Positions 20,848-29,195 of a stretch of 43,148 bases of DNA are shown piece by piece (the first letter of the stretch is position 1; each line of letters begins with the position of its first letter). Made by a program: the position numbers and the translations under genes. The notes below the pieces were generated by a model. That model was not told the origin of the DNA, made no database searches, and was given only the letters and a program-made list of their open reading frames with translations. The DNA is from a virus. The stretch is from the IMG/VR virus record IMGVR_UViG_3300025282_002918, positions 1 to 43,148 of that record, one strand, 5' to 3'.

Positions 20848-23313
20848 ATGGCGATTGAACGCCCGTTAGGGCAAAACCCTTTCCTGCCGTCACAGCCAGA
20901 AGCCGATCTGGAAATCGAGATCGTCAACCCTGAATCGGTGTCGATGGAAACCCCTGATGGCGGTGTGGTCATTGACTTTGACCCCAACGCGATGGATCAG
21001 GGTGGTACCGAACATGACGCCAATTTGGCTGAATACATCGACGAATCGGAACTGAACGATATTTCTTCGGAGTTGGTTTCCGCCTATAAGTCAGACCGTG
21101 ACAGCCGGGGCGACTGGGAAGAGACTTACGTCAACGGGCTGGATCTGCTCGGCCTTAAACACGCTGACCGCACCACTCCTTGGGATGGGGCTTGCGGGGT
21201 GTTTCACCCATTGCTGACCGAATCGGTGATTCGTTTTCAGGCGCAGGCGATTCAGGAACTGTTCCCGGCAGCAGGTCCGGTCAAGACCGCCGTGGTCGGG
21301 GCTTTGACCGTCGAAAAACAGCAACAGGCGAATCGGGTCAAGGATTACCTCAATTACCTGATCACTGAGCGCATGACCGAATACCGTTCCGAGACCGAGA
21401 AGATGCTGTTTTCGCTGCCGCTGGCCGGTTCGGCCTTTCGCAAGGTTTACGAAGATCCGAATCTGGGGCGTCCGTGCTCGATGTTTGTGCCTGCCGAGGA
21501 TTTCGTGGTCAGTTACGGCGCGGCAGACCTGACCACCTGCGAACGCGCCACCCATGTGATGAAGCGCAGCAAGAACGAAGTGCGTAAATTGCAGGTGTCG
21601 GGGTTTTTTCTCGACGTGGACTTACCCGCCCCCAGTCCCGATACCGGTGAGATAGAACGCAAATACAATCAGTTGACCGGGGATTCGGCCAACTACGACA
21701 TGGATTCGCGGCACACCATTTTAGAGATTCAGGTTGATCTGGATTTGCCGGGGTTTGAAGACACCGAGGGTGGCGAGCCGACCGGTATCGGTTTGCCCTA
21801 CGTCGTAAGCATTGACAAGTCCTCACGCATTGTTTTGGCGATCCGGCGCAACTGGTACGAAGACGATCCGCTGAAAATAAAGCGTGAGCATTTCGTGCAT
21901 TACCAGTATTTGCCGGGACTCGGCTTTTACGGCTTCGGTTTGATCCACATGATCGGTGGGTTGGCGAAATCCGCCACCTCGTTGCTGCGGCAACTGGTCG
22001 ATGCGGGGACTTTATCCAACTTACCGGGCGGTCTGAAGGCACGGGGACTGCGAATCAAGGGCGATGACACCCCGATCATGCCCGGAGAGTTCCGTGACGT
22101 GGACGTTCCGGGCGGCGTGATCCGCGACAACATCAGTTTTCTGCCCTACAAGGAGCCATCCGCTGTTTTATACCAGTTGATGGGCGATATTGTGGAGGAA
22201 GGGCGTCGGTTTGCCTCGGCGGCGGACGTGAAAGTGGCGGACATGAACGCCGAAGCGCCGGTTGGCACCACGTTAGCAATTTTAGAGCGCACCATGAAGG
22301 TGATGAGCGCGGTGCAAGCCCGCTTACACGCCTCGATGCGTAAGGAATTGCGTATATTGTCGGGGATCGTGCGTGATTTCGGCCCAACCGAGTACCCGTA
22401 TGAGTTGATAGGCGGTGAATTGACCCTTGAAGACTTCGATGATCGCGTGGATATCATCCCGGTCAGCGATCCGAACGCCGGAACGCTGGCACAACGCATC
22501 ATGCAGTACCAAGCGGCACTGCAATTGGCGGCCCAAGCGCCTGATATGTACGATTTACCCCTGTTGCACCGGCAAATGCTGGAAGTTTTGGGGATTCGGG
22601 ACACCGATGACATCATTCCCGACGAAGACGTGATCAGTCCGAGCGATCCGGTCACAGAGAACATGCATATCATCAACGGTGAGCCGATTAAAGCCTTTAT
22701 TTATCAGGATCACGAGGCTCATATCCAATCTCACATAGCAATCGTGCAAGACCCCAAGATTATGGAGCTACTTAGCAAAAGTCCGACCGCTGAAGCCACT
22801 CAAGCGGCAATGGCGGCGCATATTTCCGAGCATGTGGCCTTCCAGTACCGCCGTGAGATCGAAAAAGAGCTTGGTGTGCCGTTACCACCGCCTGATGAGC
22901 CGTTGCCAGAGGATATCGAGTACCGTTTGTCGCAATTGGTGGCTCCTGCGGCTGAACAACTGCTTGGTAAGGATCAGCAAGAGGCTGAAATGCAGAAACA
23001 GCAGGAACAAGCCGAAGACCCCATCTTGCAAATGCAACGCCAAGAGCTTGAGATCAAGCAACAGCAGGCACAGGCCAAGGCGCAGGCCGAAATGGCAAAG
23101 ATTAACCTCGACATGCAAAAAGCCGTCAGCAAGGATCAGTTGGAACGTGATCGGTTGGACTTACAAGAGCGTACTGATCGTGCTAAGTTGGGGGCCAAGA
23201 TTGCCGCGGAGAACTCCAAGGAAGAATTGGAAAGCCGTAAGATTGCTTCCAAGTCTGAAATTGAGGGAGCTAAAATTGGTGTCGGTATTGCCAAGGACTT
23301 GATGGGTGAGTAG
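20848..23313 (+). CDS. Portal protein
   Basis: 821 residues. The N-terminal part after an acidic leader has RDSRGDWEETYVNGLDLLGL, then TPWDGACGVFHPLLTESVIR. The central crown/stem has PLAGSAFRKVYEDPNLGRPC, then HFVHYQYLPGLGFYGFG and RQLVDAGTLSNLPGG. The end is a long Gln/Lys-rich coiled coil (about 690-815, EAEMQKQQEQAEDP...). It forms the dodecameric ring through which DNA enters the head. Length, order and position fit P22-like podovirus portals. The ATG follows the previous stop without spacing. Confidence 0.92.
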   Translation: MAIERPLGQNPFLPSQPEADLEIEIVNPESVSMETPDGGVVIDFDPNAMDQGGTEHDANLAEYIDESELNDISSELVSAYKSDRDSRGDWEETYVNGLDLLGLKHADRTTPWDGACGVFHPLLTESVIRFQAQAIQELFPAAGPVKTAVVGALTVEKQQQANRVKDYLNYLITERMTEYRSETEKMLFSLPLAGSAFRKVYEDPNLGRPCSMFVPAEDFVVSYGAADLTTCERATHVMKRSKNEVRKLQVSGFFLDVDLPAPSPDTGEIERKYNQLTGDSANYDMDSRHTILEIQVDLDLPGFEDTEGGEPTGIGLPYVVSIDKSSRIVLAIRRNWYEDDPLKIKREHFVHYQYLPGLGFYGFGLIHMIGGLAKSATSLLRQLVDAGTLSNLPGGLKARGLRIKGDDTPIMPGEFRDVDVPGGVIRDNISFLPYKEPSAVLYQLMGDIVEEGRRFASAADVKVADMNAEAPVGTTLAILERTMKVMSAVQARLHASMRKELRILSGIVRDFGPTEYPYELIGGELTLEDFDDRVDIIPVSDPNAGTLAQRIMQYQAALQLAAQAPDMYDLPLLHRQMLEVLGIRDTDDIIPDEDVISPSDPVTENMHIINGEPIKAFIYQDHEAHIQSHIAIVQDPKIMELLSKSPTAEATQAAMAAHISEHVAFQYRREIEKELGVPLPPPDEPLPEDIEYRLSQLVAPAAEQLLGKDQQEAEMQKQQEQAEDPILQMQRQELEIKQQQAQAKAQAEMAKINLDMQKAVSKDQLERDRLDLQERTDRAKLGAKIAAENSKEELESRKIASKSEIEGAKIGVGIAKDLMGE

Positions 23314-23524
23314 TGTAGTTGAACATTTTGATGCCGTTCCAGATAATACTCTGGTATATTTGCGGCAACAGTTTCGTCGGATAATGAATGAGACCAGCGA
23401 TCACCTGAGTGCAGGTGCTTGCAAAGATTTTGCAGAATATGCTCGTTGTTGCGGGGTCGTTGAGGGATTGGCTCTCGCGGAACGGGAATTGCTTGATTTA
23501 CAGGAGCGATTAGAGAAAGCATGA
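23306..23524 (+). CDS. Small hypothetical protein after portal
   Basis: 72 residues from a GTG at 23306 that overlaps the portal stop by 8 bases. An MSSVVEHFDAVPDN start is followed by a helical core (LVYLRQQFRRIMNETSDHL, GACKDFAEYARCCGVVEGL) and a leucine-rich coiled end (LAERELLDLQERLEKA). Proteins of this size and position recur in podoviruses; function unknown. Confidence 0.68.
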   Translation: MSSVVEHFDAVPDNTLVYLRQQFRRIMNETSDHLSAGACKDFAEYARCCGVVEGLALAERELLDLQERLEKA

Positions 23525-23584
23525 TTCTCCGCATAGGCGGTGCAGGCGACTCTGGACGCCTTTTTCCAGTGCAAGGTCTTTTTG

Positions 23585-23983
23585 ATGACTAGTTCATTAG
23601 CGACAGTAAAAACCGAGCCGGTGGATATTGATGAAGCCAGTGCTCGTAAAGCCACTCAGATGCCGAAGCCGAAAGGCTACAAGATACTGATTGCCTTACC
23701 CGAACCGGATGAGAAAACCGATGGCGGTATCATCAAAGCAAAGCAAACGATTCATACCGAAGAGGTGGGATCGATTGTGGGCTTTGTTATCGACATGGGG
23801 CCGGATGCTTACAAAAATCCCGAGCGTTTTCCGTCAGGGCCGTTTTGTGAGAAGGGTGACTGGATCGTGATGCGCGCTTATTCGGGCACACGGTTCATGG
23901 TTCATGGCAAGGAGTTTCGGCTGATTAACGATGATAGCGTGGAAGCTGTGGTTGAAGACCCGCGAGGTATCGTAAAGGTATGA
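23585..23983 (+). CDS. GroES-like co-chaperonin
   Basis: 132 residues from MTSSLATVKTEPVDID (start at 23585; the frame is open 15 codons upstream). The 10-kDa chaperonin fold is visible: PKPKGYKILIALPEPDEKTDGGII (mobile-loop region included), then VGSIVGFVIDMGPDAYKNPE, RFPSGPFCEKGDWIVMRAYSGTRF and KEFRLINDDSVEAVVEDP. It would cap host GroEL to help fold a large virion protein, as T4 gp31 does for its capsid. It lies between portal and scaffold genes and overlaps the scaffold ATG by 4 bases. Confidence 0.82.
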   Translation: MTSSLATVKTEPVDIDEASARKATQMPKPKGYKILIALPEPDEKTDGGIIKAKQTIHTEEVGSIVGFVIDMGPDAYKNPERFPSGPFCEKGDWIVMRAYSGTRFMVHGKEFRLINDDSVEAVVEDPRGIVKV

Positions 23984-25059
23984 GCGAAGCAGAAAATGTC
24001 GTTGAGAGCGGCACCCCAGAGGTACAATCCGCAGAAGATAAATTTTTCGGAGTACGTACCAAGATAGTTCAGCGATCTCAGGATCAGGATGAGGAGAAAT
24101 CCGAGCTTGATATTGAAATTGTGGATGATAGGCCACCTGAAGATCGGCCACCTTACGGTGCCAAAGAGTCCGCCAAGGATGATGATGGCACCGATATTGA
24201 CGAGAAGGAACTGGAAGGCTACAGCAAGAAGGTTCAAAAGCGCATCGATCAGTTGCGTTTTGCGCAGCACGAGGAGCGTCGGCAAAAGGAAGAAGCCGAG
24301 CGGATGCGTGAAGAGGCGGTTAAAGTCGCGCAACAACTGGCCGGTAAGAACCGGGAATACGAGGCTCTTATTCAGCGCGGTGAGGGTGCGTTAATCACGC
24401 AGGTTAAAGAACGCGCCCAGTTGGCATTGGATAACGCCAAGTCAAGTTATCGTAAGGCTTATGAAGAAGGCAATACCGATAACGTGGTTGATGCGCAGGG
24501 GAGCATGGTTCAGGCGCAAACTGAATTGAATGAAGTTGCGCAATACGAACGAAGTTTACCTGACCAGAGCCAGCTTGCGCAGCAACAAGCTGCTTATCAG
24601 CAGCAGCAGCAACAAGCTGCTTATCAGCAGCAGCAGCAAGCTGCCCAACAGGCTCCGCAGCTTGATGCAAAGCAAACCACTTGGGCTGAAGAAAATCCTT
24701 GGTTCGGCGATCCTAAAGAAAAATTGATGAGCGCAACGGCTTATGGTTTACATGAGCAGGCATTGCAGGATCATCACATGGACGCAAGCTCAGATGAGTA
24801 TTATGATTACATTAACACGGGAATGCGGAAACAATTTCCCAATTACTCTTGGTCGGATGAAAGCGGAACTGGACAACCCGCGACCGCGACGGGCAAGAGA
24901 GCTTCGGCAACGTCGGTTGTTGCGCCGTCCGCAAGGAATAACGGTGCAAGGCCACGCAAAGTGCGGCTATCGTCCTCTCAGGTCTCCCTCGCCAAGAGAC
25001 TGGGGTTAACAAATGACCAGTACGCCAGAGAATTTGCTAAGGAGATGGCTAATGGATGA
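23980..25059 (+). CDS. Scaffolding protein
   Basis: 359 residues, very charged and helical. Acidic N-terminus, helical region (KRIDQLRFAQHEERRQKEEA..., VKVAQQLAGKNREYEALI), a Gln-rich tract at about 195-232 encoded by CAG-rich repeats, then WAEENPWFGDPKEKLM and a basic C-terminus (RARPRKVRLSSSQVSLAKRL type). That layout, with a basic capsid-binding tail, fits podovirus scaffolds. It should direct assembly of the capsid protein at 26134 and be expelled later. It overlaps the GroES-like gene by 4 bases and the next gene by 8. Confidence 0.85.
   Translation: MSEAENVVESGTPEVQSAEDKFFGVRTKIVQRSQDQDEEKSELDIEIVDDRPPEDRPPYGAKESAKDDDGTDIDEKELEGYSKKVQKRIDQLRFAQHEERRQKEEAERMREEAVKVAQQLAGKNREYEALIQRGEGALITQVKERAQLALDNAKSSYRKAYEEGNTDNVVDAQGSMVQAQTELNEVAQYERSLPDQSQLAQQQAAYQQQQQQAAYQQQQQAAQQAPQLDAKQTTWAEENPWFGDPKEKLMSATAYGLHEQALQDHHMDASSDEYYDYINTGMRKQFPNYSWSDESGTGQPATATGKRASATSVVAPSARNNGARPRKVRLSSSQVSLAKRLGLTNDQYAREFAKEMANG
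24593..24650 (+). repeat. Gln-encoding tandem repeat in scaffold gene
   Basis: Two near-identical copies of a CAAGCTGCTTATCAGCAGCAG-type unit occur in tandem, encoding AAYQQQQQ twice, followed by a third partial copy. It is likely a slippage-prone tract that varies in length between relatives. Confidence 0.7.
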
Positions 25060-25501
25060 GCGCACCGATAGGTCTCACGACACTCGTGAAGATTTTGTCC
25101 GAGAGGATGACTCTTGGGTTCCTTCTTCTGTGTTACCGACTCCCGACCCGCAGGACGGTTGGATATTCAGATGGATCAGGACTAGCGTTCTGGGTCAGGC
25201 TGATAACACCAACGTGTCCAAGAAATTCAGGGAAGGCTGGATACCCGTGAAAGCGGACGATCATCCTGAACTGAAAATCATGCCTGACATCAACTCCCAG
25301 TTTAATGGGAATCTTGAGGTCGGCGGGTTACTTCTGTGTAAAGCGCCAGCAGAGAAAATGCGGGCGCGCACAAAGCATTTTGAGGAAGTTGCACGAAGGC
25401 AAATGGAATCCGTGGACAGTAATTACATGCGAGAAAACGATCCGCGTATGCCGTTGTTGAGACCAGAAAAAAGTACGCGCACTACCTTTGGAAAAGGCTA
25501 A
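25052..25501 (+). CDS. Hypothetical virion-region protein
   Basis: 149 residues from the ATG at 25052, behind AAGGAGATGGCTA; it overlaps the scaffold end by 8 bases. It contains GWIFRWIRTSVLGQADNTNV, FREGWIPVKADDHPELKIMP, VGGLLLCKAPAEKM, and a basic end. The pattern is familiar from podoviruses between scaffold and capsid genes. A minor head or assembly protein is likely but unproven. Confidence 0.72.
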   Translation: MDERTDRSHDTREDFVREDDSWVPSSVLPTPDPQDGWIFRWIRTSVLGQADNTNVSKKFREGWIPVKADDHPELKIMPDINSQFNGNLEVGGLLLCKAPAEKMRARTKHFEEVARRQMESVDSNYMRENDPRMPLLRPEKSTRTTFGKG

Positions 25502-25509
25502 CGCCTTTT
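25492..25509 (+). terminator. Hairpin at the stop of 25052-25501
   Basis: AAAAGGC (25492-25498) and GCCTTTT (25503-25509) form a perfect 7-bp stem with a 4-base loop over the stop codon, followed by AATATT. It may be a weak terminator or message-stabilising stem ahead of the decoration and capsid genes. Confidence 0.45.
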
Positions 25510-25542
25510 AATATTAACAGTAGCAATTAGGAGAAATTCAAA

Positions 25543-26121
25543 ATGGCTACAAGTGCAACTCCAAATGGTGCGGAACCTGTTGGTACTTGTTCGAGCAGCG
25601 GCTCCTTTACAGGAAAAGTTGTTCATATCAAGATTGCCAGTGCGTATGGCACCGCAATATTCTATGGAGATTTTGTGAAGCTGGTCACAGCCGGTACGAT
25701 TGAGAAAGATACCGGGACCGCTGCGCTGACCTCTATAGGAATTTTCTTAGGTTGTAAATACACCGATTCGAGTACATCTCAGATGACGTTCAATCAGACT
25801 TGGCCTGCGTCAATGGCGGCTTCAGACGCAGCAGGTTATGTATTGATTGACCCCGACGTTCTGTTCAAAATGCAGAGCGATGAGGCTATTGCTCAGACTG
25901 GTTTGGGCGCTAATTTCTCCGTCATTCAGACGGCGGGATCAACGACCATTGGCAGGAGCAAGAACGCTGTCGATGGCTCGACGGTTGCAACCACCAACAC
26001 CTTCCCGATTCGGCTCGTTGACTTTGTTGACGGTCCTAACAGTTCGGTGGGTGACACCTACACTGATGGCATTTACCGCTTCAATGCGGGGCATCAGTTA
26101 ACCAATACCACAGGCATATAA
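25543..26121 (+). CDS. Putative capsid decoration or head protein
   Basis: 192 residues, rich in Thr/Ser/Gly/Ala and beta strands (SSSGSFTGKVVHIKIASAYG, DFVKLVTAGTIEKDTGTAAL, AAGYVLIDPDVLFKMQSDEA). It has a strong TAGGAGAAATTC ribosome binding site and lies just before the capsid gene, where podoviruses often have a head decoration or stabilising protein. No catalytic motif is visible. Confidence 0.68.
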   Translation: MATSATPNGAEPVGTCSSSGSFTGKVVHIKIASAYGTAIFYGDFVKLVTAGTIEKDTGTAALTSIGIFLGCKYTDSSTSQMTFNQTWPASMAASDAAGYVLIDPDVLFKMQSDEAIAQTGLGANFSVIQTAGSTTIGRSKNAVDGSTVATTNTFPIRLVDFVDGPNSSVGDTYTDGIYRFNAGHQLTNTTGI

Positions 26122-26133
26122 GGAGAATTTAGC

Positions 26134-27069
26134 ATGGCTATTTCAAGAGCACAGATGCTTAAAGAACTCCTGCCGGGGCTTAACGCCCTGTTCGGTCTGG
26201 AGTATGAAAAGTACGCTGACGAGCACACCGTTATTTATGATACGGAGTCCTCTGATCGTTCTTTCGAGGAAGAGGTGAAGTTGAGTGGGTTTGACGCTGC
26301 TCCGGTGAAGGACGAAGGGGCTGGGATCACTTACGATTCAGCGCAGGAAGCCTTCACGGCACGGTATAACCACGAAACGATTGCGATGGGATTTGCGATC
26401 ACCGAGGAAGCTATGGAGGACAACCTCTATGACAGCCTCAGTGCCCGTTACACCAAGGCACTCGCTCGGGCTATGTCGTACACGAAGCAGGTTAAAGCCG
26501 TTAATCCGCTTAACAACGGTTTCACCAACAGTTATCAGACGGGGGATGGAGTTAACTTCTTCACCGCGTCGGGTGACGGTGTAACCGGTGGCGGCGGGCA
26601 CCCGCTCGTCAGCGGAGGCACGAACGATAACCGTCCGGCAACGGCGGCTGATTTGAATGAAACCTCGTTGGAGGCAGGCATCGTCACGATTGCTGCTGTC
26701 ACCGACGAGCGTGGACTTCTTATCGCAGCCCGTCCGAAACGGTTGTTGGTGCCACCGGCCTTGATGTTTACAGCTACGCGACTGCTTGAGTCAGATCAAA
26801 GAGTAGCGACGGCTGATAACGACATCAATGCGGTACGGAGTCTTGGGGCAGTACCTGAAGGGTATTCGGTCAATCATTATCTGACTGACTCGGATGCTTG
26901 GTTCATCGTTACCGATGTACCGAATGGTATGAAGCACTTTGAGCGTACCTCGCTGGAAACCTCGATGGACGGTGATTTCGATACGGGCAACGTGCGCTAC
27001 AAGGCGCGTGAGCGTTATTCGTTCGGCGTTTCCGATCCACTGGGGATGTATGGATCACCGGGTGCATAA
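26134..27069 (+). CDS. Major capsid protein
   Basis: 311 residues, the expected size for an HK97-fold capsid protein. N-terminal helix AQMLKELLPGLNALFGLEYE; E-loop-like part SFEEEVKLSGFDAAPVKDEG; spine segment TEEAMEDNLYDSLSARYTKAL; the P-domain strand region LLIAARPKRLLVPPALMFTA; and a C-terminal VRYKARERYSFGVSDPLGMYG. AAGGAGAATTTAGC precedes the ATG and a strong terminator follows, consistent with high expression. It assembles with scaffold (23980) and portal. Confidence 0.9.
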   Translation: MAISRAQMLKELLPGLNALFGLEYEKYADEHTVIYDTESSDRSFEEEVKLSGFDAAPVKDEGAGITYDSAQEAFTARYNHETIAMGFAITEEAMEDNLYDSLSARYTKALARAMSYTKQVKAVNPLNNGFTNSYQTGDGVNFFTASGDGVTGGGGHPLVSGGTNDNRPATAADLNETSLEAGIVTIAAVTDERGLLIAARPKRLLVPPALMFTATRLLESDQRVATADNDINAVRSLGAVPEGYSVNHYLTDSDAWFIVTDVPNGMKHFERTSLETSMDGDFDTGNVRYKARERYSFGVSDPLGMYGSPGA

Positions 27070-27085
27070 CTGACTCGGTATATGG

Positions 27086-27140
27086 GAGAGCGATGCTTAC
27101 TTGACAGATGATATAGCTTGTAAGTAATCGCTCTCTTTTT
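27086..27140 (+). terminator. Terminator after the capsid gene
   Basis: GAGAGCGAT (27086-27094) pairs with ATCGCTCTC (27127-27135), with an inner TTACTT/AAGTAA pair, followed by TTTTT. It should partly stop transcripts after the capsid gene and set a high capsid-to-tail ratio. Confidence 0.85.
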
Positions 27141-27190
27141 CCTGACTGTCGCAATAATGCGGCAGACACTAGCCACGACAGGAGAAAGAC

Positions 27191-27748
27191 ATGGCTAACA
27201 CGACCTTTAACGGACCGGTTCGTTCCGAAGGTGGTTTTGAGCAAATCAGCAAAACTGCCGGAACGGGTGCCATTACCACCAATCTGGATATCGATACCAG
27301 CGGTAATATCACCACCACGGGGTACGTTTCCTCTTACGCGAATGTAAGCAGCATCACGTCTGCGACCAAGAGCGTTGAATCGACGGATTCGGGCACGGTT
27401 TACACCCTGAACAGGGCTGCGGGTATTGTGGTGACACTGCCTACGGCGGCTGCGGGGATCAACTACACCTTCATCGTCGGCACCACCTTCACGGGTGCGG
27501 GTCAGATCAACACGGATAACGCCAGTGATTTGTTCTCTGGGTTTGCAACGATCTTTGACCCGGCAACGGCCACCGACAACAACACCTTCATTCCTGATGC
27601 CAGTGATGACGACACCATTGATTTGGGTACGGCAGCACAGGGTTGGCTGGTTGGTGGTGTGATTCGCTTGGTTGCCACCAGTGCGGCGGTATGGCATTGC
27701 GAAGCGTTCCTTCATGGTGACGGTACGTTAGCAACACCGTTCGAGTAA
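27191..27748 (+). CDS. Putative head/tail structural protein
   Basis: 185 residues, Thr/Gly/Ala-rich and beta-rich: MANTTFNGPVRSEGGFEQIS, NLDIDTSGNITTTGYVSSYA, LNRAAGIVVTLPTAAAGIN, WLVGGVIRLVATSAAVWHCE. It resembles phage head decoration or fibre-like proteins following the capsid gene. CAGGAGAAAGAC lies upstream. The role is inferred from context only. Confidence 0.68.
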   Translation: MANTTFNGPVRSEGGFEQISKTAGTGAITTNLDIDTSGNITTTGYVSSYANVSSITSATKSVESTDSGTVYTLNRAAGIVVTLPTAAAGINYTFIVGTTFTGAGQINTDNASDLFSGFATIFDPATATDNNTFIPDASDDDTIDLGTAAQGWLVGGVIRLVATSAAVWHCEAFLHGDGTLATPFE

Positions 27749-27768
27749 GCGGTGATTGAATTAACCGG

Positions 27769-27789
27769 GTGGGGGGTTCGCCCCTCCAC
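27769..27789 (+). terminator. TTCG-capped hairpin
   Basis: GTGG and GGGG (27769-27776) pair with CCCC (27781-27784) and CCAC (27786-27789) around a TTCG tetraloop, with one bulged base. It lacks a clear T run, so it may protect or process the message between the two structural genes. Confidence 0.6.
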
Positions 27790-27816
27790 TCTGTTATTTA
27801 AGACAGGAGAAACGAG

Positions 27817-28224
27817 ATGGCAGATGCTGTAACCAGCCAAACCATTCAGGACGGTGCTCGGCATGTGGTGATGAGTTTCACCAACGTCAGTGATGGCACC
27901 GGAGAATCTGCGGTCAAAAAAGTGGATGTCTCGGCGCTGGGGTCTGACCCTGTTACGGGTAGTGCTTGTAGTACCGTGGCTATTCAGTCCGTGTGGTTTT
28001 CAACTTTAGGCATGAGTGTCAAGCTGCTTTGGGATGCTGACACGGATGTGCTGGCTATGCACTTACCGGCGGATTACGCGGACACGCTCGACATGAGTGA
28101 GTTCAGCGGGTTGAACAACAACGCTGGCACGGGGGTGACGGGCGATATCATGTTCACCACGGTCGGACATACTTCCGGTGATGCGTACACCGTGGTTCTG
28201 AAGATGGTGAAGCATTATTCGTAG
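27817..28224 (+). CDS. Putative virion structural protein
   Basis: 135 residues, beta-rich: DGARHVVMSFTNVSDGTGES, VQSVWFSTLGMSVKLLWDAD-like segments, ITGDIMFTTVGHTSGDAYTV and LKMVKHYS at the end. AGGAGAAACGAG precedes the ATG. It follows the TTCG hairpin and lies in the head-to-tail gene block. Function by context only. Confidence 0.66.
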   Translation: MADAVTSQTIQDGARHVVMSFTNVSDGTGESAVKKVDVSALGSDPVTGSACSTVAIQSVWFSTLGMSVKLLWDADTDVLAMHLPADYADTLDMSEFSGLNNNAGTGVTGDIMFTTVGHTSGDAYTVVLKMVKHYS

Positions 28225-28233
28225 GAGATAACC

Positions 28234-28500
28234 ATGAGTGGTCTTGAGATTTTCCAGAACGGGACTTCGCTGCATCCTGAGAGGATGGGAGAACCCGTCT
28301 ACCAGATCGGCACAAAGAACGTGGACGGTGGGTACGATGCGGTTGTTTTCGATGCGATGACCAAGAAAGAGGCGCAGGCACGTTTGTCTGACATGCAGCC
28401 AAAAGCTCCGAAAGCGAAGCCAGCAGTAAAGAAAACACCGGCTGTTAAAAAGGTAGCCAAAAAAGCTAAAGCGAAGAAAAAACCATCTAGGAAGCGTTAA
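28234..28500 (+). CDS. Small protein with a histone-like Lys/Ala/Pro tail
   Basis: 88 residues. The first 55 form a small ordered part (MSGLEIFQNGTSLHPERMGE..., YDAVVFDAMTKKEAQARL). The last 32 are a run of Lys, Ala and Pro (KAPKAKPAVKKTPAVKK..., KKPSRKR) reminiscent of histone H1 tails. Such a tail should bind nucleic acid and could neutralise or organise packaged DNA. A TAGGAGATAACC site precedes the ATG. The stop overlaps the next ATG by one base. Confidence 0.7.
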   Translation: MSGLEIFQNGTSLHPERMGEPVYQIGTKNVDGGYDAVVFDAMTKKEAQARLSDMQPKAPKAKPAVKKTPAVKKVAKKAKAKKKPSRKR

Positions 28501-29195
28501 TGGCAACCAGCGGTACTTATGCCTTTACCCTCGATCTGGCGGATATGATCGAGGAATCGTTCGAGCGCGCCGGGTTGGAGCTTCGCAGCGGTTACGATTA
28601 CCGGACAGCCAGAAGAAGCATTGACTTGTTAATGCTTGAATGGCAGAACCGGGGGCTGAACCTGTGGACCATACAGGAAGGCACCACGTCAATCACCGCA
28701 GGTACGGCCCGTTATGCGCTGTCCAGCGATATCATTGATATCATTGAAGCCTATATCCGTACCGATTCAGGTGATACCAGCAAGCAGTTCGACCAAGTGC
28801 TGACGCGGGTTTCGATCAGTCAACACGCGCATTTATCCAATAAACTGACCGAAGCCAAGCCGTTGCAGTATTGGTTGGAGAAAGACCCCGGTGCTATTGC
28901 GGTCAATTTGTGGCCGGTGCCGGACAGTGCTGAAACCTACACGCTGGGCTACTACTACATGCAGCGGGTCGAGGATTCCGGGTCACCGGGGTCCAACAAC
29001 ATGGACGTGCCGTCACGGTACTTGCCGTGCTTGGTTTCCGGGCTGGCTTACCAGATCAGCCTGAAACGACCCGAAGCCTCCGAAAGAGCGCCCATGCTGA
29101 AATCGGAATACGAAGAGCAATGGAATTTGGCGGCTGATGCTGACCGTGAAAAAGCTTCGTTTCGGGTGACACCGGGAGGGTATCGATTCACATGA
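28500..29195 (+). CDS. Head-tail connector/adaptor protein
   Basis: 231 residues. The N-terminus MATSGTYAFTLDLADMIEES, FERAGLELRSGYDYRTARRS, IDLLMLEWQNRGLNLWTI, then YILSDDIIDI-like strands and a helical end match the P22 gp4/T7 gp11-like adaptors that sit below the portal. The middle (PLQYWLEKDPGAIAVNLWPV) is a typical fold segment. Order after capsid and before the next connector supports it. Confidence 0.78.
   Translation: MATSGTYAFTLDLADMIEESFERAGLELRSGYDYRTARRSIDLLMLEWQNRGLNLWTIQEGTTSITAGTARYALSSDIIDIIEAYIRTDSGDTSKQFDQVLTRVSISQHAHLSNKLTEAKPLQYWLEKDPGAIAVNLWPVPDSAETYTLGYYYMQRVEDSGSPGSNNMDVPSRYLPCLVSGLAYQISLKRPEASERAPMLKSEYEEQWNLAADADREKASFRVTPGGYRFT

Noticed and set aside
22832-23302. 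156-codon ORF over the portal C-terminal coding region
   Set aside because: It is a shadow of the Gln/Lys-rich coiled-coil codons, basic and disordered, with no initiation signal.
25492-25509. A strong terminator before the decoration and capsid genes
   Set aside because: The stem is perfect but lacks a T run (AATATT follows), so I list it only as a weak hairpin.
26909-27715. 268-codon minus-strand ORF across the capsid 3' end and next gene
   Set aside because: It spans two well-supported plus-strand genes and the terminator, has no recognisable motifs, and is rich in Arg/His/Thr as expected from an antisense shadow.
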